In this document: piece after piece, positions 52,595 through 62,040 of the stretch
Numbering within the stretch: position 1 is the first letter of the stretch
Layout: every line of letters starts with the position of its first letter
Source: M3007 sp046296435
Lineage (GTDB): Bacteria; Bacteroidota; Bacteroidia; Chitinophagales; Saprospiraceae
Direction of reading: 5' to 3'
Length of the DNA: 64,000 bases
Assembly: GCA_046296435.1 (NCBI GenBank)
Contig: JBKBLI010000010.1
Coordinates: forward strand, 9,070-73,069
The notes under the pieces: model-generated
Told to the model about the DNA's origin: nothing
What the model saw: the letters and a program-made list of their open reading frames with translations, nothing else
The model's database searches: none
Made by a program: the position numbers and the translations under genes

Positions 52595-55500
52595 TTAGCG
52601 CGTTTGAATCATCTTCATCGTGGCGCTATGCTTGTCCGATTGCAGGCGGTAATACATCAGGCCGCCCTGTGGCAGCGCGCTGCGATCCACGAATACTGCA
52701 TTGTAGCCTTTGGCCCACTGTTTTTGTTGTTCCCAGAGCAGGCGACCGCTCTCGTCGAAAATGCTAAGGGTCGCTTCTTGCGCTTCGGGCAAGTGGAAAG
52801 AGATCAGGGTGCGGTTCGCCCAGGGATTGGGCTGGTTTTGGTACAACTCAAACCCAACGCCGCCGACGCTCTCGCCTTGCTCGCTATGGAAGCGCAACGC
52901 CACATCGAGGAGTTCCAGATCCGGCCCGTAGGCCTCTGCGCGGGTGATGACGCTGGACAGCCTCAGCATGTCGCTCAGTCTGCCGGACTTGACAGCGCGC
53001 AGCCGCAGCGCAAATCCTTCGGCTTGATCTCCATGAACGGAGGCGGTGATTGCGCCGTCGAAGATGCCGAAGTTATCCACGCTCTGGCCCTCGCCCGGTA
53101 TCAGGTCGAGCGCCTCCAGGCCGTCGGTTAGCAGCGTGAACTGATACCCGACGGCCGGGTTGGCGGCGCGCAGGGTCGCTTCGAATATTTCGCCTGTTTT
53201 TACAAAGCGATTCTCTATTTCCAGATTGAATACACCCACGCTACGGTCGTCGGCTTGCATCAGGCTGTTGGCAACCGCGGAGCCGTTCACGTCTCCGATT
53301 TTGATACCTACAAACTGATTGTCCAGCATGTTGTAGGTGGCGCCCGCTACGCTGATGTTCTCGGCGAAGGACGGATGATCCTTGTCCCAGGGGTTTGCCG
53401 GATTGCTGAACACATGCGACTTATCGACAAACCGCCACGAGGTGTTTGAAGGCAGTTCCTGATAGATTCCGAGGATCAGCTTGCGCAGTTCGACGATGTC
53501 GAAGGTTGTGATTGTCCCCGATTTGTTGGCGTCGGCGGCAATCAATTTGTATGGGCTATCGAGCAATTGCTGCCCCAAGATGTGCTTGTTGATGAGCACC
53601 AGATCGTAAGTCGTGACGCCATTGAGCGCATAATCGTCTTTGATTGGCGTGAGGGTGAAATTGCCGGCCATTGGCACCGCATTGCCAAACATGAAGGCGC
53701 CCGTTTGCGTCGTTTTGTAGAACATCGTGACCGGCGGCGTGCTCGGATGCGTGCAATGCAAGTCCACGCCGGCTTCCTCAACCGCGCTGTTTTGCTCCGT
53801 CTGGAGCTTGCCGGCTACGCTGACTTTATCGCCATTGATACAGATGCCTGCGTTGTCCTGCACGATGACGTAGGTTTCGCAGTAGTCTGCATTGCCGGCC
53901 TTGTCCATGCCCCAAATCTCGACGAGTTGCGTGCCGATGTCGTCGCAGGTGAATTGGATGATCTGATTGCCATCGACTCCGTTGGCCGCAAAAGGGAATC
54001 CTGTGCCTGTACCCGAACGACGGACGCCCAGCTTGATCATGTTGGATGGCGTGCAGTTATCTGATACGCTTTGCAAGAAATTGGCGGGTGTCATCATCAG
54101 CATATTGTTGGGCATCATATTGATGCTCAAGCCGTTGAGGCACACTACCGAGGGGCGCTTGCAGTCTTTCACGACGAAGGTATATTCGCATACTTTTTCG
54201 TTGCCGCATCCATCAGTGACGATCCACTTGATTTTGTGCGTGCCGTAGGGCAGTTCGGCAACCTTATACGAATTGGGAGCCGATTGCGTATTCCAGCGCA
54301 CGGCGGCAGTCACCTTATTGCCGACGGTACCCAGTTGCAGGGCAAACTGGTATTTCTGTGAGTTGGCTACCGCGCGGTGGTCAAATTGGCGTGGGGAGCC
54401 GCCAGAGTAATTGGGCGAATTGGCATTGCCGAAGTTTACGGTACCCGGCGCCGGGGGCGCCGCGCTATTGACGACCGTTTCCATCACGCCATCGTAGTCC
54501 AGATCCAGGAAGAGCAGATACCTCACGCTGATGTTGGCCCCCGAGCAGGCGTCCGTGGCGACAATGTTGAGATCAGCCTCGCCCTCGCACAGGTTATTGG
54601 TCTGGCACGCCGGATCAAACCAGTAGATCTCGTTCCACAGTTGCGCGTTGTTTTCGGTCACGTCGCAAAATTCTACCGGCGATGCCGGGCAATTCTCAAT
54701 CACGGGGGCCTCGTTGTCAACCACCTTGACGATCTGCTTGTACCGGTAGCAATTGGTATTGATATTCCAGAACGTCGCATAATTGGTGGGCTGAGGATCC
54801 GTGGGATTCACCTTAACCACCGTTGGCGCCCAGGGTGCAGGCGTTCCCATCGGCGAAACGATGGGGCCAGGCAGATTGGACGGATGGTTGATCAGCGCAT
54901 TGGGATTAGGGTTGGGGACCAAGGTGCAGGGGCTGTTGGGGCTGTAGTTGCACCAGTTGATCACCGTCCAGGTGCGCTCGATCTTGAAGCAGGCATCTGG
55001 CACGACGGTAAATACCTCGTCCACATGCGACACCGCCAGAAGTTCGCAATCCTCCCCGAAGAACGTCGGCTCCCCGAAAGGCGCGGTACCGCCGCAAGAA
55101 GTCACCATTTTGTCATCAGGGAATTTGATGTAGTAGCCCTGCTGGGAGTAGTTGACGATGATGCGCTGCGTGCATTGGCTGCTCTGGCCGTGGCAGTCGA
55201 ACACCCTGAACGTGCGCACGATGGTCCCCCGATTGCAGGTCGTGTCAAATTGGGCGTAATTGACCGAATGTGTCAAACCTTTTTGCCCCATGAATTGCAC
55301 AGTGGTATCTAAGCAGCAGTTGTCTTTTACTTCCGGCAAGCCATAAGCCCACAGAGAGGGGTCGAAGTTTTCGCAACTTACCGTCACGTTAGGCGGGGAA
55401 GTGCAGCCCGGACGGAGTTTATCTTGTACGGTCACTTCGATTTCGCATTCGTTGTAGATCGGCTCGCCGTCGAGGCCAAGGCTGAGGTTGCCGTTGAAGT

Positions 55501-58500
55501 CGAGCTGATAAACGCGCATGATCACCCGCTGGGTCGTGCCCACCTCGCAGCAATAGAACTTGATGGAGTCACTCTCGGCGGTAGCCAACTGGAACTCGCT
55601 AACTGCGTCGGGGAAGGGGTCGTCGCATGGCGGAGCGCCATTGATCGGGTTGAGCGATGTAATACAGTCGCTGTAAGGCGCTTTGCGGCGTATCGTAAAG
55701 CGCAGGTTGCCGCAGTTGTCGTAAGAGCCGTCGTCGAACGTTACGGCCTTAACCCAGGTCACGCCCCCAAACTCACACCCGTTCGCACTCGGATCGTAAC
55801 AGTCGTTCGGGTCGTCAGGTCCGATAGCAACAACAGTAAACTTGTCGCAAGCAGCCGCCGGCGGCGTCAGATCCAGCACCGTCAACGTAAACGAGCAAGT
55901 ACTCGTATTGCCGCAGTCGTCTTGAGCGGTGTAGGTCACCGTATGGGTTCCGGTCGGCAGACATGGCGTATTCGGCATGACGGCCATGGTGTCCGGATTG
56001 TTCAGGTTGTTGCCCGGAAAGGTCGCCAGCGAGCCTGCCAGCAAGAAGCTCTGCACCACATTCCCCGTGAAAAAATCCTTGATTTCAATGCGCGCGTTGA
56101 CGTTGTTGATCCGCGAGCAATCATCCGTCAGAATCACGTTAGGCAATTTCGTTGTGCCACAGCAGCCGTATATGTCCGTTGTCACAGTCAGGTTTGCCGG
56201 GCAGGTCATTTGCGGTCCTGTAGCGTCTGATACCCGTACAATCTGATTGTAGGTAAAATTCTGGCTCGTACAGCCATCCACAACGATCCATTCGCGCCTG
56301 ATCGTCACTGTGCCGTCGCATACCTTAATCGGAAAGTCGTTGAAGATCCAACTGATATTGCAACCATTCGGCAAGCCAAAAGCGTAAGGAAAGCCCTGCC
56401 CGCCTTGGTTTTGTATCCATTCCGGCGAAGGATAATCGCCGTTGCAGTCAAATGCAGGCGCTGAGACATCGTCGTAACTGGGCGGAAGCAGGATATCGTC
56501 TATCGTCGGGCGCAGCAGGTTGATCACCTGCACGCAGGTGGACACATTGTTGGAAGCGTCGCGCGCCGTCCAGGTGCGGTTGATTACGCTGGTAAACGGC
56601 GAACTGCAGTTCTGCTGACTGATTTGATCCACATAGCTTAGCGTCACATTGCTGCATCCGTCCAAAAGCGGCGCCGGAACCACAAAAGTCGTTGCGCCGG
56701 TCTGCGTTACTTGCGCCGGGAACTGTAGCCCATTGGGGAATCCTGCGCTAAATGTTGCGTTGTACTGCACAAAAAGCTCGGCCAATTGTACAGAGGATAT
56801 ATCCCCAAAGCCATCCACATCGCTGAAGCGTACCTTCCAGACGCCATTCGCCGCTTGGCCGTTGAAGGCTGACAACTGACCGATCAAAAGCGGCGGCGTC
56901 GCCTTTTGATCCGACGTGTAAGCTGCGCAGCTATTCGAAAAATCGCCAGAGTCGTCAAAACGCACCCGCATCGGCCCGGCGCATCCGCCAAACTGATCCC
57001 ATACCGTCACCACCGTACCCGAAGGACTTTCAATCTGAATCCTAAAGTTGAAGTTGAATACATCGCCCGAAATCCAGGTGCGCAGGTCCACGTCGCTCAC
57101 AATTGCGCCGGCCGGACCCGATACGGTAAAGTTGCGCTCGACAGTCTGAAAGTCCAATACATTGAACGGCGTTGAGCTTGCCGCAACCTTCTGCGTGACC
57201 GTCGCCGGGCCTGAATACGTCGGACTCGTAGGGAAATTGCAGGGAATCGTAGTCCCCTGTGCCGCGCACTCCAATTTGGGGGGCAGATTGTCCTGCACCT
57301 GTATGCTCCCTGAGCACTGGTTGTCGGTAGCTGGATCTGTTACGCGCACGGCATATGTCTTGCCGATATCATTGCCATTCAGATATGCCGGTTGCCAGGG
57401 CCCGTTGCCAAAAGGCGGTATTTTATCCAATTCTACAATATAGTTGTCATAGCATTTGTATGGTCCGCCTTCGAGTACCTGATCTGCGTTGATCGTATCC
57501 ATGCAGTTGGGGCCAAGCGCAATGGTCACAATATCGTTACAACTCAGACTAGTCTTTGGATTGGGGAATTCCAAGACCGTCACCGTAAACGAGCAAGTGC
57601 TGCTGTTGCCGGCCAAATCCGTGCAGCGGAAAATATTGGTCGTCACCCCAATGGGATATTGACCGCCCGAGGGGATGCCCGCAATCTGCTCAGGCGCGCC
57701 GCCTGAGTTGGCGGTATAGCTCACGAAACCATTGTAAGCCCGCGAAATACTTGTGGCGCCAAATGGATAGCTCTTTCCCGCGCCCGGCGCCGACGAAATG
57801 GCCAGCATTCCATCGTTCAGTTGACGCGACCCGTCGGTATAGTTGACCGGAAACCCCGTAGTCGATGTCAGATAAATGCCCCGCCGCTGACCCGGTAGCA
57901 GCGTGAGGCCAAATGCCGGCACCGGCGTGCCCACCGATGCAGAACCGGAAGTCACCGTTTGCGCGCCCAGCAAAGTCCAGGCCGCCGGATTGCTCTCGTT
58001 GCCTTGCCACGTGTTAGCGGTAGTAGTGACATATACCTCCATGGGCCAGGTTCCGGGATCCAGGCTCGGTCCAAATTGCGTCAGCGTAATCGTTGCGCTG
58101 CTGAGGTTCTCTACATCGAACATGATGCCCGCATTTCCATTATTAAAGTCAAATGGCGTGTTGACCTGCGCGTTGGCGCTGATCGGACAGTTGTCAAAGC
58201 AACTGACAGTATAGACAAAAGGCGCCTGACATACGCCCGGCGAAAGATTCACGACCGCATTGGCAGGACAGGTGATGATAGGCGGCGTTTGATNNNNNNN
58301 NNNNNNNNNNNNNNNNNNNNNNNNNNNNNNNNNNNNNNNNNNNNNNNNNNNNNNNNNNNNNNNNNNNNNNNNNNNNNNNNNNNNNNNNNNNTCGAGAACG
58401 GTGATCAGTTGCATAACAGACGCTACAACGGCTCCGCCGCAAGGTTCCGCCAGTTCCCAGATCACGACATTACTGCCCTTAGGCACATCGTTGAGCGTTA

Positions 58501-59218
58501 CGCTGGAGGGCGGCGTCAGTCCCAGATCGACCGCCGCACCCCCGTTGATGCGGTATCGCAGGTTCAACCCCGCATTACAACCGCCCGGATTAAAGCCCGG
58601 TATGGCAGTCGTTACGTTAGCCGAGCAGGCCCCCGATGCCGTAACGGCATTCAGGATATTCGCAGGCGCTGTCATCGCGCAACTCAGCGGCGTAATCTCG
58701 CTGACTACGGCCACCCAGCCCGCCTCGCTGGCGGTTGCGTCGGAGGTAAACTGAAAAGTCAACGCTCCCGAGGCATTGCCGCCCGTCGCGCGCACCAGCC
58801 CGCTTGTCGCCGTATTCGACGGAAGCGCGGTACCCCACCAGCCGCCAGCCTGAAAAGTAAAGCCAGCCGGATTGCCGCTTGAGATCAGCGGAGCGCCAGA
58901 GTTTGCGCCGTCATATATATATAAGGCGTCAAAACTGGGCTCTACCGAAAAAGTCTGAAACTGCGCTTGCACCTTTTTGCCAGGCGCAGATGGCGCAAAA
59001 GTTACAATCGACGTCGCCGCATTAGCGCTATTGCTGTAGTTGAGCGCAGGTCCGCCATTGTCGTAAAAGTTGAAAAAACAAGTTGCCGGCGGCGCAATCG
59101 CAAAATTCTGAGGTCCGGAATTGTAGGGCATGTTGACGTTAGACTGGCCAAAAGCGGTTGATCCAATCCATGAGACTAACAGCGTCAGGAAAATCCTGAG
59201 CAGAACGTGATATTTCAT
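52595..59218 (-). CDS. Giant T9SS-exported surface protein (HYR-type repeats, P domain, dockerin, sorting domain)
   Basis: A protein of about 2200 residues, started at MKYHVLLRIFLTLLV (59218) with a signal peptide ending STAFGQ. A CUB-like region (about 30-170) comes first, then several HYR/Ig-like beta units with patterns such as PPIITCPANAVVNLS and GPQMTCPANLTV, a proprotein-convertase P-like domain (about 690-815, with DVDLRTWISGDVF, MRVRFDDSGDF), a dockerin-like calcium loop at about 1890 (AADANKSGTITTFDIVELRK), and a C-terminal type A sorting domain (FELYQNQPNPWANRTLISF ... ATLSIFDESGRLL). It should be exported by type IX secretion and held on the surface. A 98-N gap lies at 58294-58391. 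Confidence 0.9.
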   Translation of the reverse strand: MKYHVLLRIFLTLLVSWIGSTAFGQSNVNMPYNSGPQNFAIAPPATCFFNFYDNGGPALNYSNSANAATSIVTFAPSAPGKKVQAQFQTFSVEPSFDALYIYDGANSGAPLISSGNPAGFTFQAGGWWGTALPSNTATSGLVRATGGNASGALTFQFTSDATASEAGWVAVVSEITPLSCAMTAPANILNAVTASGACSANVTTAIPGFNPGGCNAGLNLRYRINGGAAVDLGLTPPSSVTLNDVPKGSNVVIWELAEPCGGAVVASVMQLITVLXXXXXXXXXXXXXXXXXXXXXXXXXXXXXXXXXXQTPPIITCPANAVVNLSPGVCQAPFVYTVSCFDNCPISANAQVNTPFDFNNGNAGIMFDVENLSSATITLTQFGPSLDPGTWPMEVYVTTTANTWQGNESNPAAWTLLGAQTVTSGSASVGTPVPAFGLTLLPGQRRGIYLTSTTGFPVNYTDGSRQLNDGMLAISSAPGAGKSYPFGATSISRAYNGFVSYTANSGGAPEQIAGIPSGGQYPIGVTTNIFRCTDLAGNSSTCSFTVTVLEFPNPKTSLSCNDIVTIALGPNCMDTINADQVLEGGPYKCYDNYIVELDKIPPFGNGPWQPAYLNGNDIGKTYAVRVTDPATDNQCSGSIQVQDNLPPKLECAAQGTTIPCNFPTSPTYSGPATVTQKVAASSTPFNVLDFQTVERNFTVSGPAGAIVSDVDLRTWISGDVFNFNFRIQIESPSGTVVTVWDQFGGCAGPMRVRFDDSGDFSNSCAAYTSDQKATPPLLIGQLSAFNGQAANGVWKVRFSDVDGFGDISSVQLAELFVQYNATFSAGFPNGLQFPAQVTQTGATTFVVPAPLLDGCSNVTLSYVDQISQQNCSSPFTSVINRTWTARDASNNVSTCVQVINLLRPTIDDILLPPSYDDVSAPAFDCNGDYPSPEWIQNQGGQGFPYAFGLPNGCNISWIFNDFPIKVCDGTVTIRREWIVVDGCTSQNFTYNQIVRVSDATGPQMTCPANLTVTTDIYGCCGTTKLPNVILTDDCSRINNVNARIEIKDFFTGNVVQSFLLAGSLATFPGNNLNNPDTMAVMPNTPCLPTGTHTVTYTAQDDCGNTSTCSFTLTVLDLTPPAAACDKFTVVAIGPDDPNDCYDPSANGCEFGGVTWVKAVTFDDGSYDNCGNLRFTIRRKAPYSDCITSLNPINGAPPCDDPFPDAVSEFQLATAESDSIKFYCCEVGTTQRVIMRVYQLDFNGNLSLGLDGEPIYNECEIEVTVQDKLRPGCTSPPNVTVSCENFDPSLWAYGLPEVKDNCCLDTTVQFMGQKGLTHSVNYAQFDTTCNRGTIVRTFRVFDCHGQSSQCTQRIIVNYSQQGYYIKFPDDKMVTSCGGTAPFGEPTFFGEDCELLAVSHVDEVFTVVPDACFKIERTWTVINWCNYSPNSPCTLVPNPNPNALINHPSNLPGPIVSPMGTPAPWAPTVVKVNPTDPQPTNYATFWNINTNCYRYKQIVKVVDNEAPVIENCPASPVEFCDVTENNAQLWNEIYWFDPACQTNNLCEGEADLNIVATDACSGANISVRYLLFLDLDYDGVMETVVNSAAPPAPGTVNFGNANSPNYSGGSPRQFDHRAVANSQKYQFALQLGTVGNKVTAAVRWNTQSAPNSYKVAELPYGTHKIKWIVTDGCGNEKVCEYTFVVKDCKRPSVVCLNGLSINMMPNNMLMMTPANFLQSVSDNCTPSNMIKLGVRRSGTGTGFPFAANGVDGNQIIQFTCDDIGTQLVEIWGMDKAGNADYCETYVIVQDNAGICINGDKVSVAGKLQTEQNSAVEEAGVDLHCTHPSTPPVTMFYKTTQTGAFMFGNAVPMAGNFTLTPIKDDYALNGVTTYDLVLINKHILGQQLLDSPYKLIAADANKSGTITTFDIVELRKLILGIYQELPSNTSWRFVDKSHVFSNPANPWDKDHPSFAENISVAGATYNMLDNQFVGIKIGDVNGSAVANSLMQADDRSVGVFNLEIENRFVKTGEIFEATLRAANPAVGYQFTLLTDGLEALDLIPGEGQSVDNFGIFDGAITASVHGDQAEGFALRLRAVKSGRLSDMLRLSSVITRAEAYGPDLELLDVALRFHSEQGESVGGVGFELYQNQPNPWANRTLISFHLPEAQEATLSIFDESGRLLWEQQKQWAKGYNAVFVDRSALPQGGLMYYRLQSDKHSATMKMIQTR
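58294..58391. other. Assembly gap (98 N) in the surface-protein gene; probably 2 true bases
   Basis: The frame is kept only if the missing length is 2 mod 3. With two bases the join would read VLD/E-x-QTPPIITCP, close to the usual DN.TPP.ITCP start of an HYR domain. Confidence 0.6.
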
Positions 59219-59295
59219 AACGTGCAAATTGAAAAGTGGAACCAGATTAAAAAAATAGGGGGAGTTTTGGATGATGATGAAAAACCGAATGCGTA

Positions 59296-59721
59296 TCAAT
59301 TGGTCAAAAAGGTGCGGGTTTCAACATACAAGGTCCGCAATTCGGCGCCTGAAGTGAAGTTGGTTTCGCGCTCCCCGCCCAATGTGCCCGCATAAGGCAG
59401 CGCGCGTTCCATCGCCACAGGCAGAATCACGCCCTCGTCCAGCGTGCGGATAATCTCCTTGTAGTAACATATCCGCCTGACGGCCTGCGTGTGGCTGGGC
59501 GTACCCGGAATGAGTCCGGGCAATTGCTGATTGATGAGCGATATCCGATCTTTCAGGATATTGCCCGCTTCGGCATGATTTTTCCAATTCACATTCATGT
59601 CGTTTTGCTGCTTAGAACTCAGCGTCTGCGCATGGAGTCTATTCGACGGCAATAACCCAAGCGAAGCGATTGTCAAAGCACCAAATGCGATCTGTAAGAT
59701 CCTTCGTCGATACATTTGCAT
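59296..59721 (-). CDS. Small exported hypothetical protein
   Basis: A 141-residue protein started at MQMYRRRILQIA (59721). The N-terminus is a signal peptide (FGALTIASLGLLPSNRLHAQ). The mature part is mostly helical (NVNWKNHAEAGNILKDRISL, QAVRRICYYKEIIRTLDEGV) with no recognised domain. It lies 77 bp before the giant surface-protein gene on the same strand, so both may be transcribed together and it might help export or anchor that protein. That link is inference. Confidence 0.6.
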   Translation of the reverse strand: MQMYRRRILQIAFGALTIASLGLLPSNRLHAQTLSSKQQNDMNVNWKNHAEAGNILKDRISLINQQLPGLIPGTPSHTQAVRRICYYKEIIRTLDEGVILPVAMERALPYAGTLGGERETNFTSGAELRTLYVETRTFLTN

Positions 59722-60278
59722 ATTGAATTTAAGTTTTATATGTTTGTTGTTCTGTAAGACAAATTTTGAGGCACAGCCCGCGCCGTTCAATGGGGTACAG
59801 GCCGGCTTTGATGCGCATAAAGCGCAGTTCAAGCGCGCGATAGGCAAACATCGGAAGTATAAAATCCTCTTGTACCTGAAAAAACGGACCGGATAATTGG
59901 CGCCGCAACAACGTAGGGCAGAGCAATTCCCTGAAGAGAAATAAGTGCAACGCCCTTCCCTGCTCGGACGATTCAAATAGCGCAGCCGCACTTCTGCAAT
60001 GTCCGCCGTGGCGCAGGTGTGAAGATTCGCCCCTCGCTACGATTTTACATACCCCGTTGCCCCTGCAACCCGCGCTCACCACTCCAAAAACCACATCGCA
60101 ATGGAGTATCTTCGCTCCCGACCGGGACAAGCCAACGTCGATTAGCCACTTGTGTTTTAGCTGTAAAAGGTGTGTTTGAGAAAACTCCGTTCGACGCATA
60201 TTAGATATGTAGTTTGTTTTTTAGAAAAAAACGGCCCATCCTGTCGGCGCATCTGTCATGCCGTCAAGGCATAGCGCC
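59722..60278. other. Intergenic region without convincing gene
   Basis: 557 bp between the small exported gene and the repeat-peptide gene. Open frames on both strands cover it, but they overlap each other and show no conserved start, domain or promoter. A T6AGA7 tract lies at 60217-60231. Confidence 0.4.
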
Positions 60279-60470
60279 CTATGCGCCTATCAGATCCAAA
60301 CCAGTGATGGCTTCACCCAACGACATCTCGGGCCGGCGCGCGCCGATCAAATCTAATCCCGTGATAGCTTCGCCCTCCGGGCGCTTAGCTCCGATCAAAT
60401 CCAGACCGGTGATTGCACTTGTAAGGTCCGTAGCTGGGGCGTTGCAGATGTTGTTAGAGAAGTTTTTCAT
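60279..60470 (-). CDS. Multi-core repeat peptide precursor (three AITGLDLIGA units)
   Basis: A 63-codon gene whose product has an 18-residue start (MKNFSNNICNAPATDLTS) and then three exact copies of AITGLDLIGA, joined by KRPEGE and RRPEMSLGE; the last copy ends at the stop. The three DNA copies differ at about half their codons (for example Ala as GCA, GCT, GCC; Thr as ACC, ACG, ACT; Leu as CTG, TTA, TTG), yet every change is synonymous. Selection on the peptide is therefore evident. Dibasic KR/RR after each unit looks like a processing site. This resembles a ribosomally made peptide precursor, but I see no known leader type and no modifying enzyme nearby. Function unknown. Confidence 0.82.
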   Translation of the reverse strand: MKNFSNNICNAPATDLTSAITGLDLIGAKRPEGEAITGLDLIGARRPEMSLGEAITGLDLIGA

Positions 60471-60505
60471 GACCTCGTAAATTGAATTTGTGACTGATTA
60501 CGAGG

Positions 60506-60534
60506 CAAAGGTGGGGGCGGTATGCCCCCCCCAA
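60506..60534 (-). promoter_or_regulatory. Possible promoter of the repeat-peptide gene
   Basis: CACCTTTG (one base off TAnnTTTG) with a TTG 18 bp upstream on the minus strand, about 35 bp before the ATG. Confidence 0.45.
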
Positions 60535-60716
60535 ATAGGACAAAAAACAGGGGTCAATCGCCCAGTGGATTTTTTGCGTTATCTAAAAAAATGTATAGAT
60601 AAAAAAATGATTATCAGTCTATTGTAAAAAACGATAACGCTGCTTCTCTTCATTGTTATCACCTCAAATTGGCGCAAAACACCTCCGGTCGCAGCGTAAA
60701 TTTGCTCTGAAAAATG

Positions 60717-60747
60717 AAAAAAAAACGCTTCCCGACGACAGGGAAGC
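60717..60747 (-). terminator. Rho-independent terminator with no obvious upstream gene
   Basis: On the minus strand, a 7-bp stem (gcttccc / gggaagc, 7-base loop) is followed by a run of nine T after one G-C step. The nearest minus-strand gene ends 680 bp upstream, so this may close a small RNA or a long 3' UTR. Confidence 0.7.
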
Positions 60748-61429
60748 CTCGCCTGGCGATTAGTGAAATCCGATGGGTACCACCCCCCTTTGTGTTGCAG
60801 AAGACGCCAGCCGAGCGGCGATCAGCGGGATTCAGATATGTGGCAGACCTTGCGCTTTGCTTACGCTATGTAAAGGAGCCTCATGTGAGCGGCAGACAGG
60901 TCAAGCTCCTCGCATTCGTTAAAAAAAAGCATAGACTAATACAGATTTTAACAATACAAATCTGATAAATTAGTATTTGCCTTCGCCCGCAATTCAACCT
61001 TTTCAAAAACAGGATTGTATCCGGGATGCGCGATTTGAGCGCCGGCGCGCCTTCAATGCGTAAAAATAAATAGGAATGTAGTAAATAATCTCAGTTCCGG
61101 GAAACGACGCAGTCGTGCAAAAACAGCAGATAAATGAGAAAAACGCCGTTCGCAATCAAATCCAAAAGGTTTTCATGACAAATCGGCGTTTTCCCGAAAG
61201 ACAAAATTATAAATCGCTATCAATAAAAAAGAACTAAACTCCACGAAGCAAAACAGCAGACGTGGGTATTACACGCTATATTCAAACTCTTTTTTCAAGC
61301 CGATACAACCAAAGGGTTTATAGCATGCGGCTTTGACGGGTTCAAGATGGATTTCATTTGGTATTTTAGGGTCGGAAACAAACGCAATCAAGGCATCATC
61401 TGGTACTGTGGAAGGCCCTTTGGATGTAA

Positions 61430-61795
61430 CTAATGTCTTATGCTTATTACAGCTTGGGCTCCTGTTCCTGTCTGTCGGACGCGATCCACTTTGGTTGTAA
61501 ACGTTTGACCAAGTACAGCGAATTCAGCCTGCTCCGCAGTGTAGCCCTGTATGTCAAGCTCAGCAACTACGCAAGTTTTGGGATAAAGCCAAAACCTGAT
61601 CTTATCATTTGGTAAAATGCGTTTCAATAACCACGCGCTCCCCCCTTCAAAGGCAATTTCCATCAACTCCTGGCTCACGCTGTTGTCCCAAGCCCCGGCG
61701 GGGGCTGCAACTGGCGTCGCTTCCTCCAATGCAAGCGCCGCACTGTCCGGCGCTTGACTCACGCATACGATGTCGTCAATAATGTAATCAACCAT
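61430..61795 (-). CDS. Hypothetical protein (121 aa)
   Basis: A 121-residue protein with an acidic N-terminus (MVDYIIDDIVCVSQAPDSAA), an Ala-rich stretch and a beta-rich second half (LKRILPNDKIRFWLYPKTCVV, AEQAEFAVLGQTFTTKVDRV). There is no signal peptide or known domain. A perfect TACCTTTG -7 element lies 25 bp upstream, which supports a real gene. Its neighbour downstream is the repeat-peptide gene on the same strand, about 960 bp away; whether they are related is unknown. Confidence 0.6.
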   Translation of the reverse strand: MVDYIIDDIVCVSQAPDSAALALEEATPVAAPAGAWDNSVSQELMEIAFEGGSAWLLKRILPNDKIRFWLYPKTCVVAELDIQGYTAEQAEFAVLGQTFTTKVDRVRQTGTGAQAVISIRH

Positions 61796-61820
61796 TGTGC
61801 GTCAATTCCGCTTTGCAACA

Positions 61821-61828
61821 CAAAGGTA
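61821..61828 (-). promoter_or_regulatory. -7 element of the 121-aa hypothetical gene
   Basis: TACCTTTG on the minus strand; a TTG lies 21 bp further upstream. Confidence 0.55.
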
Positions 61829-62040
61829 ATAGCCCCTTGAAAAAAAAGACAACTACAAAAATCTCTGTTTGTCCATGTCGTCGCTCGTCGGTTTTCTAAA
61901 AGTTCAGCGCATAATTCTTTCAAAAAACTTCGATTTTGCCGCACTCATGAGCGAGCGCGGGATAAAAACTGTTATTTTGATATGGATTTTCCTGAAAAAA
62001 AGATATTTGCACCACAAAGCGTAAGAAAAAAACCGCAAAC

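Larger units (their letters stand above)
60471..61429. other. AT-rich gene-poor region, with a minus-strand terminator
   Basis: About 960 bp in which I see no convincing protein gene. An 83-codon plus-strand frame at 60714 begins inside the terminator hairpin and is probably fortuitous. No tRNA or known RNA gene is recognised. A small hairpin (acgacgcagtcgt) is near 61104, and a near-match inverted repeat (aacgccg ... cggcgtt) spans about 61142-61190. Confidence 0.5.

Noticed and set aside
59729..60199. Minus-strand 156-codon frame between the small exported gene and the repeat peptide
   Set aside because: Competing frames of similar length exist on both strands, with no promoter, signal peptide or domain.
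60714..60965. Plus-strand 83-codon frame
   Set aside because: Its start lies inside a terminator hairpin and the product is basic and low in regular structure.
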